From: an uncultured Clostridia bacterium
GTDB lineage: Bacteria; Bacillota; Clostridia; TANB77; CAG-508
Length of the DNA stretch: 60,009 nucleotides
Assembly (NCBI GenBank): GCA_934130025.1
Contig: CAKOXG010000002.1
Coordinates: 1-60,009, forward strand
Reading direction: 5' to 3'
This document shows positions 28,450-36,064 of the stretch, piece after piece; position 1 is the first letter of the stretch; each line of letters opens with the position of its first letter. A model generated the notes under the pieces. That model was not told the DNA's origin, made no database searches, and worked only from the letters and a program-made list of their open reading frames with translations. The position numbers and the translations under genes were made by a program.

Positions 28450-28780
28450 AGTATTGGAATTTATAAGAGATTTGCTAAGTAATATAGACAAAAATCTTGA
28501 TAATTTTCCAAAAAAAGACATAGAAATAAAAAATAGAATAAGAAATGCAAGTTTCGATTTATTAGAACTTGCATATGAAGCAAATACAACGTCTGATGAT
28601 GATTTAAAAGTACAATTATTAGACAAATGTATTGCAAAGATTAAGGTTATAGACTTTCTGATTAACCTAATGTATGAAAAACAAATAATAAATAGCAAGC
28701 GTTATTTTAAATTTGGAGAATCATTAAACAAAATAATAAAATATTTGGTGGGTTGGAAAAAATCTATAAATAGGGTATAG
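28433..28780 (+). CDS. avd: Avd, DGR accessory variability determinant
   Basis: 115 residues, predicted four-helix bundle. The middle reads SFDLLELAYEANTTSDDDLK, and the C-terminal helix reads RYFKFGESLNKIIKYLVGWK, matching the Avd/S23-type pattern (a GW near the end). Avd binds the DGR reverse transcriptase and the template RNA and is needed for mutagenic cDNA synthesis. It overlaps the MSL gene and ends 34 bases before the template repeat, the standard avd-TR order. Confidence 0.85.
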   Translation: MQEKFKVLEFIRDLLSNIDKNLDNFPKKDIEIKNRIRNASFDLLELAYEANTTSDDDLKVQLLDKCIAKIKVIDFLINLMYEKQIINSKRYFKFGESLNKIIKYLVGWKKSINRV

Positions 28781-28814
28781 TTGCAAGGATGGGGAACCTT
28801 TTAGCTGTTTTTGT

Positions 28815-28959
28815 TTGGGTAGCTTCTCACTATGTGAATACGAACTCAAGCAATGCTAATTTCGGGCTTCGCAATGCGAACACGAACATGAACAACAACA
28901 ACTTGTTCAACTCGAACAACAACTTGAATACGAGCAACAGCAATCGTCTTCGTGCTATA
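28815..28959 (+). repeat. DGR template repeat (TR)
   Basis: 145 bp, gap-free homologue of the VR. It is packed with AAC and AAT codons when read in the VR frame (for example the run of four AAC at 28891-28902), the signature of a template evolved for adenine-directed mutagenesis. A 72-residue frame (28789-29007) that runs through it is not a gene. Downstream, where the RT gene normally begins, no RT is found on the plus strand. Confidence 0.92.
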
Positions 28960-29148
28960 GATTCTATAAACCGTGGTTGTGTAAGTTATAAACTACACAA
29001 GAGATAATATAGAAACAAACTTATATCCTGTAATGAAATTTACTATAAATATAAAATTGTAGTAAAAGTCATTATAAATATAAAATAGATAAATATATTT
29101 GTTAGTAGGTTAAATCTCGAAAGGGAGTATATTTTAGTACTATTTTAG

Positions 29149-29174
29149 AGGACATATATTTAGTATGTCCTTTT
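29149..29174 (+). terminator. Intrinsic terminator after the TR
   Basis: AGGACATA (29149-29156), seven-base loop, TATGTCCT (29164-29171), then TTT and an A/T tract. It probably ends the avd-TR transcript. Confidence 0.65.
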
Positions 29175-29215
29175 AAATTTTTAATTTCCCTTCACATAAA
29201 TGCTTATAGCACAAT

Positions 29216-29509
29216 TTAGTTGCCACTAAGCTGCATAATGGAATACGCCCAGTGTAGTACAAATATGCTTGCAAAGGACTTACTTATATCACACTTTAAA
29301 ACATAGTATGTTCCGTATTTTAAAGAAAAATATTTCTTATATTTATCGTATAATTCAAGGCCTTTTCTCATTCCCATGTCTTTTCGACTTGCAACATTAA
29401 AATCCAGCAGACATGGCAAAATAGCTGGATACAATATATACCTTGAAACCAAATTATTTTTGAACTGCTCTATGAAGTAATATAGTAAACATAAAACTAT
29501 ATTGCTTCT
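29216..29509 (-). pseudogene. DGR reverse transcriptase remnant, inverted and truncated
   Basis: Open minus-strand frame of 97 codons. It reads LLYYFIEQFKNNLVSRYIL, then LLDFNVASRKDMGMRKGLEL, then YGTYYVLKCDISKSFASI. These are the RT motif 0-2 region of DGR-type reverse transcriptases, with the first catalytic Asp in KCDIS (a Ser replaces the usual aromatic in SKSFASI). Homology stops right after FASI and the frame ends at 29216; motifs 3-7 with the YxDD box are missing, as is the N-terminus. It points against the avd-TR direction. It is therefore a broken piece, left by a deletion with inversion. Confidence 0.72.
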
Positions 29510-29587
29510 TTATTTTTTTCGTGAAAGTCTATTTTTTTCTATATTTTTGGATGGATGTTCTGGGATGGAAGTATTTTGAATACAAAA

Positions 29588-29658
29588 ATCTAGTGTGCTA
29601 TTTTAATGCTATGATACCTGCCTACTTGACAGGGCATATCATAATTTACACACTAGAT
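29588..29658. other. Large imperfect hairpin
   Basis: ATCTAGTGTG (29588-29597) pairs with CACACTAGAT (29649-29658); inside, TATGATA/TATCATA and CCTG/CAGG continue the stem. The right arm overlaps the 17-bp inverted repeat shared with 27924-27940. No coding function is seen. It may be an RNA terminator or a mobile-element end. Confidence 0.45.
29641..29657 (-). repeat. 17-bp inverted repeat, right copy
   Basis: Exact reverse complement of 27924-27940, forming the right arm of the hairpin at 29588-29658. Confidence 0.6.
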
Positions 29659-29720
29659 GATATATTATCAATTTATTTTATTTATATACTAGATTATGTT
29701 CTTTCAAAAATATTTTTTCG

Positions 29721-29737
29721 TTAAGTAACTTACTTAA
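29721..29737 (+). repeat. Left inversion-site candidate, locus B
   Basis: TTAAGTAACTTACTTAA, form TTAAGT-AACTT-ACTTAA, exact reverse complement of 29901-29917. The core differs from locus A. Confidence 0.65.
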
Positions 29738-29900
29738 ATGCAAATTTATTAAGCTAATAATAGCATTAAGATGTAATAAAGTCAAGGGAAAATTGAAACC
29801 CTAGAAAATAAAATTTTTTAACAAATTTTATCAAAATGGCAGATGTTAAAAGCTGCAGAGATGCTGAAATGTAAGTAAAAATTTAATGCTAAAAATTTGT
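29738..29900. promoter_or_regulatory. Putative invertible promoter segment, locus B
   Basis: 163 bp between inverted sites, diverged homologue of segment A (shared AATAAAGTCAAGGGAAA against AGTAAAGTCAACGGAAA, and TGAAATRT-AG-AAAAA). The minus strand carries TTGACT (29780-29785), 17 bases, TATTAT (29757-29762), pointing away from the gene at 30242. The inferred state is OFF for this promoter. Confidence 0.55.
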
Positions 29901-29917
29901 TTAAGTAAGTTACTTAA
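29901..29917 (+). repeat. Right inversion-site candidate, locus B
   Basis: TTAAGTAAGTTACTTAA, exact reverse complement of 29721-29737. Confidence 0.65.
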
Positions 29918-30058
29918 ATAATAAATGTGATTTTATGTTAATAATTTGTGACAAGTAAATTAGATAAAAATTTGATGTAATTGTTAAATTAAAGAAATTA
30001 ATAGAATTTATTTTTCAATTTACTATGAAATGTAATTTTATAAAATGAATGTAAAGTG

Positions 30059-30087
30059 TTGAATATTAAAAAGAGTTATTATAAAAT
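30059..30087 (+). promoter_or_regulatory. Fixed promoter of the LRR surface protein gene
   Basis: TTGAAT (30059-30064), 17-base spacer, TAAAAT (30082-30087), the same design and spacing as 26105-26133. Confidence 0.6.
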
Positions 30088-30100
30088 GAGAATAACACAT

Positions 30101-30114
30101 TCGGAAATTACCGA
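30101..30114. promoter_or_regulatory. CGGAA palindrome 4, downstream operator
   Basis: TCGGAAATTACCGA, 13 bases after the -10 box, the same position as palindrome 3 at the DGR target gene. Confidence 0.55.
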
Positions 30115-30241
30115 ATAAAGATAAAAGCATAAGAAAATGAATTTATGATAATAATAAATTTGAAGGGAATTAGTAGGAGGAATAGTAAATCTTTCATTTC
30201 TATGTGCCCGTGAGTGAAGTAAGAAAGGAATATATCTTTAA

Positions 30242-32296
30242 ATGAGAATAAGAAACAGAAGTAAATATGAAATTGAGTTAAGAGTTTGCAATGAGAATGA
30301 TAATAATAATAGCCAAGATTATAATCATAATTATAATCACAACCATAATCATAGTTATAATTATAGTCGTAGCCATAGCTACAGTTATAGTTATAATCAT
30401 GATAAAAGATGTGGTACTAGTGGAATTACGCTTATTGCTCTTGTTGTTACCATTGTGGTAATGATTGTTTTAGCAGGTGTTAGTATAAATTTATTAACAG
30501 GGGATAATGGAGTAATTACAAAGGCTAAGATTGCAAAAGAGGCACAGGTGCTATCGAATTATCAAGAAAATATGAATTTGTTTGCAACAGATAAAGGTAT
30601 GGAATCAAGTGATTTTGCTATAACTAGTTTAACAGCATATAAAAATAAGTTGTATTATAATACAAAGCAAGCAGATGATGAGAGCGGAATAGAAGAAGTT
30701 CTTGGAAATGTTGATGATAAATATATAGAAAAGATGGAGATAATAAATGGAGAGTTGTGTATAAATACAACAAATAAAAGAGAAGCTGAAGCTGCAAATA
30801 TGGCAGGTATAAAGGTAAATCCATGGGATATAGAAGATGGAGTTTTGCTTTCTTCAGATAAGAATCTAGAATTATTAGGAAACACAGATACAATTGTAAT
30901 TCCTCCATCAATAAAGAAAATTGGAAGTGGAGCTTTTTCTGGGGTAACGAATTTAAAGAAGGTGGTAATACCAGGAACAGTGGAGGAAATAGGAGACAAT
31001 GCTTTTTCAAATAATACAACTCTTGAAGAGGTTACTATAGAATACGGAGTAAAGAAGGTTGGAAGATTTGCTTTTAAAGGATGCTCAAATATTAAAAGTC
31101 TAGAGTTCCCAGATAGTATTACAGAGATTGCTTATGGTGCAATGCAGAACTGTTCGAGTTTAAATGATCTAAAGTTATCAAAAAATATGACTGCAATCAA
31201 CAGCTATTTGGTTGCTGGATGTTCAGAATTAGTTACAATGGATATTACTGAAAAAATTCAATTAATAGGTAGTTATGCTTTTGAGCTCTGCTCAAAGCTT
31301 AAAAAATTGAATATTCCTGCAAGTGTTACAAGAATTGACAGTGGAGCTTTTTGGGGAAATTATAATTTAAAAGATATTGTAATTGATACTGAGAGTAATG
31401 ATTTTAAATTTGAAAAAGGTTTTTTGCTATCAAAAGATGGTAAAAAAGTTTATTTTGGATTGCTAAGCTTAACAGCCCTTGAAATTCCTGATGGAGTTGA
31501 AGGTATTGTAATGGATGCTTTTTCTGGTTCAAATGCGGTAAGTATGAGTCTGCCTAATAGTTTAAAAGAATTATCTGGATATGAATTTACTGGAATACAG
31601 AATTTAAAAGAAATAAGAATAGATAGTGATAATCCATATTTTAAAATTATGGACTCAAACTTATATAGTAAAGATGGTAAAACTTTATACAAATATTTAA
31701 AAAATGAAAGTATAATAAATGTACCAGAGGGAGTAGAAACAATAAATTCAAGGGCTATTTTAGCAACAGGCACACAGAGTGTAAGCTTACCATCAACATT
31801 AGTGAATATAAATAATTCGGCTATTTCAGGGATTACAGGTTTAATAAATATACCAGAGAAGGTTGTTCCATTTGATAGTAGTGCACTTCCATATGGAGTA
31901 AAAATAAGAGTGTCAGAGGCAAACAAGAATATAAAAAGTGTGGATGATATTATGGTGCTTAGTAAAGATGGAAAAATATTATATGTTGCAAGTGGAGAGG
32001 AAAAATATAATATTCCTGATACTGTAGAAACGATAGAAGAGAATTGCTTTTATAGAAATAGTAATATTGAGAAAATAGATATTCCTTCAAGTGTTAAGGA
32101 AATAAGGAGATATGCTTTTGGCTATTCTAGTTTGAAGTCGATAATTATACCAAATTCTGTAGAAAAAATTGGGGATGGTGTTTTTTGGGATTGTACAAAT
32201 TTAAATAATATAATAATAGATAAAGAAAATGGAAGTATTTCTGGAAGCCCTTGGGGATGCCCTACAGGAGATAGAGCTGTAAAATGGCTGAAATAA
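30242..32296 (+). CDS. Prepilin-like surface protein with BspA-type leucine-rich repeats
   Basis: 684 residues. A 58-residue Asn/His/Ser/Tyr-rich leader encoded by a degenerate AATCAT/AATTAT tandem repeat (30316-30405) precedes SGITLIALVVTIVVMIVLAG, the same prepilin-type helix as in the DGR target. A spacer is followed by many BspA-like LRR_5 repeats, such as IGSGAFSGVTNLKKVVIPGT and IGDNAFSNNTTLEEVTI. The end GSPWGCPTGDRAVKWLK is typical of this repeat class. ATG 30242 lies 12 bases after AAGGA; a stronger AGGAGG near 30176 has no useful ATG after it, so the 5' end may be rearranged. No DGR repeat is present here. It is likely an adhesin. Confidence 0.8.
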   Translation: MRIRNRSKYEIELRVCNENDNNNSQDYNHNYNHNHNHSYNYSRSHSYSYSYNHDKRCGTSGITLIALVVTIVVMIVLAGVSINLLTGDNGVITKAKIAKEAQVLSNYQENMNLFATDKGMESSDFAITSLTAYKNKLYYNTKQADDESGIEEVLGNVDDKYIEKMEIINGELCINTTNKREAEAANMAGIKVNPWDIEDGVLLSSDKNLELLGNTDTIVIPPSIKKIGSGAFSGVTNLKKVVIPGTVEEIGDNAFSNNTTLEEVTIEYGVKKVGRFAFKGCSNIKSLEFPDSITEIAYGAMQNCSSLNDLKLSKNMTAINSYLVAGCSELVTMDITEKIQLIGSYAFELCSKLKKLNIPASVTRIDSGAFWGNYNLKDIVIDTESNDFKFEKGFLLSKDGKKVYFGLLSLTALEIPDGVEGIVMDAFSGSNAVSMSLPNSLKELSGYEFTGIQNLKEIRIDSDNPYFKIMDSNLYSKDGKTLYKYLKNESIINVPEGVETINSRAILATGTQSVSLPSTLVNINNSAISGITGLINIPEKVVPFDSSALPYGVKIRVSEANKNIKSVDDIMVLSKDGKILYVASGEEKYNIPDTVETIEENCFYRNSNIEKIDIPSSVKEIRRYAFGYSSLKSIIIPNSVEKIGDGVFWDCTNLNNIIIDKENGSISGSPWGCPTGDRAVKWLK

Positions 32297-32442
32297 AAGA
32301 TTAAATTTGAAAATTTGAAAATTATTATTGAAAAGATGGCTGCTTTATGTTAATATATATACACATATGCGTCTGCATATTTTATATATTTTTTATAAGA
32401 ATTTATAAAAATAAACAAAAGAAAAGCTGGAGGTACCATAAC

Positions 32443-33204
32443 ATGAAAGATTTTAAAATTGGAGACGTTGTATTTGTCCTTGCCCTTCCTGGAAAAATCT
32501 GGTGGGACAAAGAGGAGCGGGCGATAAAAGGCAAATTTGATGAAAACACGAACTTTATAGTTCGGGAGAACCAATTAGCCATGCAAGACTTACAGTGGAA
32601 CCTGTATGACATGCCAGAAAAAATAGAGGAAATGTTAAAAAAAGGATTCTTTGCTACTGTAAGAAGCATAAATGAGGGACTTGTTGTGCTATCTCATCGG
32701 GCGTGGCAAAGCGATATCTATGATAGATTACATATAGGGCAAACTCTTTCTACCAGGATAATAAAGGTAGAGGAACGATACCTTGTTTGCGAATTCCATT
32801 CATTCAGAATTCGTGTTTATGTTACAGAGGTGACAAGAACGAGGATGAATAACCTTAAAAATTTTTTTAAGGTGGGGGAATATAAAAGAGTTAAGATAAT
32901 AAAGAAGCAGTATGGATTCCCGTATAGAATAGATGGAAGTTGCAAACAGGCATGGCCACAAATTGAGGAAGTGGTGAATAGTTATAGGATTGGTGAAGCT
33001 ATAAAGGTAAGAGTTTGTGAGAGGATGAATAACAATGGCGTATGGATAGAAATTACTCCGGCAATTACTGGCATCTTGAATGCTCCGTCCTGGATATTGG
33101 ATGGCCTTGAACGAGGCAAATATATTGATGCTGAAATAGAAGAGGTTGGCATCCTGGGGATAAAATGCCATTTGAAAGAATGGGTTGAAGAAAAGGAGCG
33201 CTGA
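32443..33204 (+). CDS. S1/OB-fold-like protein of unknown function
   Basis: 253 residues from ATG 32443 after TGGAGG; the in-frame ATG at 32347 lacks a site and would add a hydrophobic stretch. Three or four OB/S1-like strand patterns are visible: FKIGDVVFVLALPGKIW, FFATVRSINEGLVVLSHRA, and IKVRVCERMNNNGVWIEITP followed by AITGIL. Its GC content and codon choice are a little higher than those of its neighbours, which may indicate transfer. Family and role are not recognised. An RNA- or ribosome-binding role is only a guess. Confidence 0.6.
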   Translation: MKDFKIGDVVFVLALPGKIWWDKEERAIKGKFDENTNFIVRENQLAMQDLQWNLYDMPEKIEEMLKKGFFATVRSINEGLVVLSHRAWQSDIYDRLHIGQTLSTRIIKVEERYLVCEFHSFRIRVYVTEVTRTRMNNLKNFFKVGEYKRVKIIKKQYGFPYRIDGSCKQAWPQIEEVVNSYRIGEAIKVRVCERMNNNGVWIEITPAITGILNAPSWILDGLERGKYIDAEIEEVGILGIKCHLKEWVEEKER

Positions 33205-33208
33205 AAAC

Positions 33209-33250
33209 AAAAACGAGTAACATTGAAATTTTCTTTGTTACTCGTTTTTT
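33209..33250 (+). terminator. Intrinsic terminator
   Basis: AAAAACGAGTAACA pairs with TGTTACTCGTTTTTT (33236-33250). It closes the accessory island before the transketolase genes. Confidence 0.8.
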
Positions 33251-33315
33251 CTTGACTTGCAAAAAAAACTAAAATATAATACGTTTAATAATTATTTTTA
33301 AGGAGTGTGAATGTT

Positions 33316-34200
33316 TTGAGGATTACTGATATTAAAGAACTAAAATTAATTGCTAATAATATAAGAAAAGATATAATTAACCAAGTATATTCTGCTGGGT
33401 CTGGACACCCAGGAGGAGCCTTATCTATTGCTGATATAATGGCAGTGCTTTATTTTAACCAGATGAATGTGAGCCCAGAAGTGCCTAATTCAAACTTTAG
33501 AGATAGGCTTGTGCTATCAAAGGGGCATGCTTGTGCTGCTCTATATGCTGCACTTGCAGAGAAAGGTTTTTTTTCAAAAGATGATTTGAAGTCTTTTAGA
33601 AAGATTGGAAGCAATTTACAAGGACATCCAGATATGGAAAAAGTAAGTGGAATAGATATGTCAACAGGTTCTTTAGGGCAGGGCCTTTCTATAGCAAATG
33701 GAATGGCTATTGCCTCTAAAATGGATAAGCTTGGTTGTAGGGTTTATTGTATATTAGGTGATGGAGAAATTGAAGAAGGGCAAGTGTGGGAAGCTGCTAT
33801 GACAGCAGACAAGTATGGCTTAGATAACCTTTGTGTTATACTTGACAATAATGGATTGCAAATTGATGGAACTATTGAAGATGTAAAAAATTTAGACTGC
33901 ATAGATGAAAAATGGGAAGCTTTTGGATTTAATGTAATACATTGCAACGGCCATGATATTGAAAACATAATTGGTGCTTTCGAGGAGGCAAGGCAAATTA
34001 AGGGAAAGCCAAGCATAATAATAGCAAGAACTATTAAGGGAAAGGGAGTTTCATTCATGGAGAATAAAGCTGAATGGCATGGTAAAGCACCAAACCAAGC
34101 ACAGTATGAAAGGGCAATGAAGGATTTACAATTAGAACAAGAAAAAATAGAACACAACTTATTTGAATTGCCGGAAAAGGAGGAAAGCATATGGTTTTAG
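33316..34200 (+). CDS. Transketolase, N-terminal subunit
   Basis: About 294 residues from TTG 33316, ten bases after AAGGAG (GTG 33307 is only one base away from it). Thiamine-diphosphate fold: SAGSGHPGGALSIADIMAVL, LSKGHACAALYAAL, STGSLGQGLSIANGMA, and the TPP motif LGDGEIEEGQVWEAAM with DNNGLQIDG. Half of a split transketolase of the pentose phosphate pathway; the C-terminal half overlaps its stop codon. Confidence 0.93.
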   Translation: MRITDIKELKLIANNIRKDIINQVYSAGSGHPGGALSIADIMAVLYFNQMNVSPEVPNSNFRDRLVLSKGHACAALYAALAEKGFFSKDDLKSFRKIGSNLQGHPDMEKVSGIDMSTGSLGQGLSIANGMAIASKMDKLGCRVYCILGDGEIEEGQVWEAAMTADKYGLDNLCVILDNNGLQIDGTIEDVKNLDCIDEKWEAFGFNVIHCNGHDIENIIGAFEEARQIKGKPSIIIARTIKGKGVSFMENKAEWHGKAPNQAQYERAMKDLQLEQEKIEHNLFELPEKEESIWF

Positions 34201-35159
34201 ATGAAAAAATTGCAACCAGAAAAAGCTATGGAGAAGCATTGGTAGATTTAGGAAAAGAAAACAAAAATGTTGTTGTGCTTGATGCTGATTTATCCGGAGC
34301 TACAAAAACAGCAGAATTTGCAAGCAAATTTCCTGAAAGATTTTTTGATATTGGAATTGCAGAGCAGGATATGATTGGTACTGCTGTGGGACTTAGCACA
34401 TTTAATAAAATCCCTTATGTAAGTACATTTGCAGTATTTGCTGCTGGGAGGGCATATGACCAGATTAGAAATACTGTTGCACATACAAGAGCAAATGTTA
34501 AGATATGTGCTACACATGCTGGGGTTACCGTGGGAGAAGATGGTGCAACCCACCAAATGCTAGAAGATATTTCGATGATGAGGACTGTTCCAAATATGAG
34601 AGTTTTTTGCCCATCTGATGATATTCAAACAAAGTGGCTCATAAAGGAAATATCTAAAACTAAAAGTCCAGACTATGTTAGGCTTTCTAGAATGAGTACA
34701 CCTGTAATATATGACGAAAAATATAGAGAAGAGAATAACATAAAGTTTGAAATTGGAAAAGCAATTCAAATAGGGGAGGGCACAGATGTAAGCTTGATTG
34801 CAACTGGAGTATGTGTTTCTGAAGCATTAAGAGCAAAGGAAAAACTTGAAAAATGTGGAATAGGAGTAAGGGTTATTGATTGTTTTTGTATAAAACCAAT
34901 TGATAAGAATATGATTTTGAAGTGTGCAAGAGAAACTAATAAAATAATTACAATAGAGGACCATAGCATAATTGGAGGCCTTGGAAGCACTGTGTGCGAG
35001 ATAATTGCAGAAAATTGTATTGGAAACAGTGAATACAAGGTTAAAAATGTTATAAGGATGGGGGTAAAAGACACTTTCGGAGAATCGGGAAAAGCTGAGG
35101 AGCTTATGAAAAAGTACAAAATAGATTGTGATTCTATTATTGAGCAAAATAATTTGTGA
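34191..35159 (+). CDS. Transketolase, C-terminal subunit
   Basis: 322 residues. The pyrimidine-binding domain has DADLSGATKTAEFASKFPER, FFDIGIAEQDMIGTAVGLS and THAGVTVGEDGATHQ; the C-terminal transketolase domain has TIEDHSIIGGLGSTV. ATG 34191 lies inside the end of the N-terminal subunit gene, after GGAGGAAAG, so the two halves are translationally coupled and made in equal amounts. Confidence 0.93.
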   Translation: MVLDEKIATRKSYGEALVDLGKENKNVVVLDADLSGATKTAEFASKFPERFFDIGIAEQDMIGTAVGLSTFNKIPYVSTFAVFAAGRAYDQIRNTVAHTRANVKICATHAGVTVGEDGATHQMLEDISMMRTVPNMRVFCPSDDIQTKWLIKEISKTKSPDYVRLSRMSTPVIYDEKYREENNIKFEIGKAIQIGEGTDVSLIATGVCVSEALRAKEKLEKCGIGVRVIDCFCIKPIDKNMILKCARETNKIITIEDHSIIGGLGSTVCEIIAENCIGNSEYKVKNVIRMGVKDTFGESGKAEELMKKYKIDCDSIIEQNNL

Positions 35160-35218
35160 ATTTTTTGTGAAATTTTGACTAATAATGTCATAATAGTAAA
35201 ACGATAAAGTAAATGATT

Positions 35219-35266
35219 TATAGCAGTTTTGTCGAACGAATTAGATAAAATTGCTATATTTTTTTT
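35219..35266 (+). terminator. Intrinsic terminator after transketolase genes
   Basis: TATAGCAGTTTT pairs with AAAATTGCTATA (35247-35258), followed by a run of eight T. Confidence 0.8.
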
Positions 35267-35277
35267 ACAAAATAGTA

Positions 35278-35306
35278 TTGCAATTAATGTCTTTTATTGT
35301 TATGAT
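35278..35306 (+). promoter_or_regulatory. Promoter of the ftsEX operon
   Basis: TTGCAA (35278-35283), 17-base spacer, TATGAT (35301-35306), 75 bases before ftsE and directly after a terminator. Confidence 0.65.
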
Positions 35307-35380
35307 AATAGAGAATAAAATAAAGAATATTGTCAGAAAAAATATATAAATAAAAGCTGTATGAAAGGAATGAATTTCAA

Positions 35381-36064
35381 ATGATAGAATTTAGAAATGT
35401 TTCTAAAAAATATGATACGGGAACAGAAGCAGTTCATAATGCTAATTTTGTTATAAATAAAGGGGATTTTGCATTTCTAGTTGGTAGCTCTGGCTCTGGA
35501 AAATCTACTCTTATAAAGCTTATTTTAAAAGAGGAAGAACCAACAGCGGGGCGTATTATAATAAATGGAAAGGATACAACTTTTTTAAAACCCAAAAGAG
35601 TTCCATATTTAAGAAGAAGTATGGGGGTTGTTTTTCAGGATTTTAGGTTGCTACCTGATAAGACTGTTTATGAGAATGTTGCATTTGCAATGTATATAGT
35701 AAGAGCAACTCCAAAGCATATAAGAAGGCAGGTACCAATGGTTTTGGCAATGGTTGGGCTTTCAGATAAGGCAAATGTATATCCAAATGAGCTTTCTGGT
35801 GGAGAGCAACAAAGAGTGGCTTTAGCAAGAGCTTTAGTAAATAATCCATCTATGTTAATTGCAGATGAGCCGACTGGAAACCTTGACCCAGATACGGCAT
35901 GGGATATTATGAGACTTTTGAATGAAATAAATTTAAGAGGAACAACACTTGTTGTTGCAACTCATGCAAAAGATATAGTTGACAAAATGAACAAAAGAGT
36001 TATCCGTATTGAAAATGGAAATATTATAAGTGATAAAAAAGGTGGGTATGACGGTGAAGCATAG
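35381..36064 (+). CDS. ftsE: FtsE, cell division ATP-binding protein
   Basis: 227 residues, ABC ATPase: Walker A VGSSGSGKSTLIKLI, Q-loop VVFQDFRLLPDKTVYENVAF, signature LSGGEQQRVALARAL, Walker B MLIADEPTGNLDPDT, and H-loop VATHAKDIV. FtsEX governs peptidoglycan hydrolases at division and, in Bacillota, elongation hydrolases. The 3' end overlaps ftsX. The two EnvC-like genes that follow encode likely partners. Confidence 0.97.
   Translation: MIEFRNVSKKYDTGTEAVHNANFVINKGDFAFLVGSSGSGKSTLIKLILKEEEPTAGRIIINGKDTTFLKPKRVPYLRRSMGVVFQDFRLLPDKTVYENVAFAMYIVRATPKHIRRQVPMVLAMVGLSDKANVYPNELSGGEQQRVALARALVNNPSMLIADEPTGNLDPDTAWDIMRLLNEINLRGTTLVVATHAKDIVDKMNKRVIRIENGNIISDKKGGYDGEA

Noticed and set aside
28789..29007. 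72-residue Asn-rich reading frame
   Set aside because: It is the DGR template repeat read in the VR frame. The Asn run comes from template adenines, and there is no gene-like start or context.
29014..29088. Possible RT N-terminal remnant on the plus strand (RNKLISCNEIYYKYK)
   Set aside because: The resemblance to DGR RT starts is too short and lacks any RT motif, so it is not listed as a feature.
29041..29088. Short direct repeat (TATAAATATAAAAT twice)
   Set aside because: Low-complexity AT sequence, expected by chance at this base composition.
29216..29300. Continuation of RT motifs 3-7 after FASI in a shifted frame (YYTGRIPLCSLVATKLCYKHL)
   Set aside because: The shifted frame shows no YxDD or other RT motif, so the RT ends at a junction there.
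29521..29724. 67-residue plus-strand frame
   Set aside because: Lies over the large hairpin at 29588-29658, has no ribosome site, and shows hydrophobic AT-driven composition only.
30316..30405. CRISPR-like array of short repeats
   Set aside because: Degenerate six-base units without spacers, inside a reading frame; a simple-sequence leader, not CRISPR.
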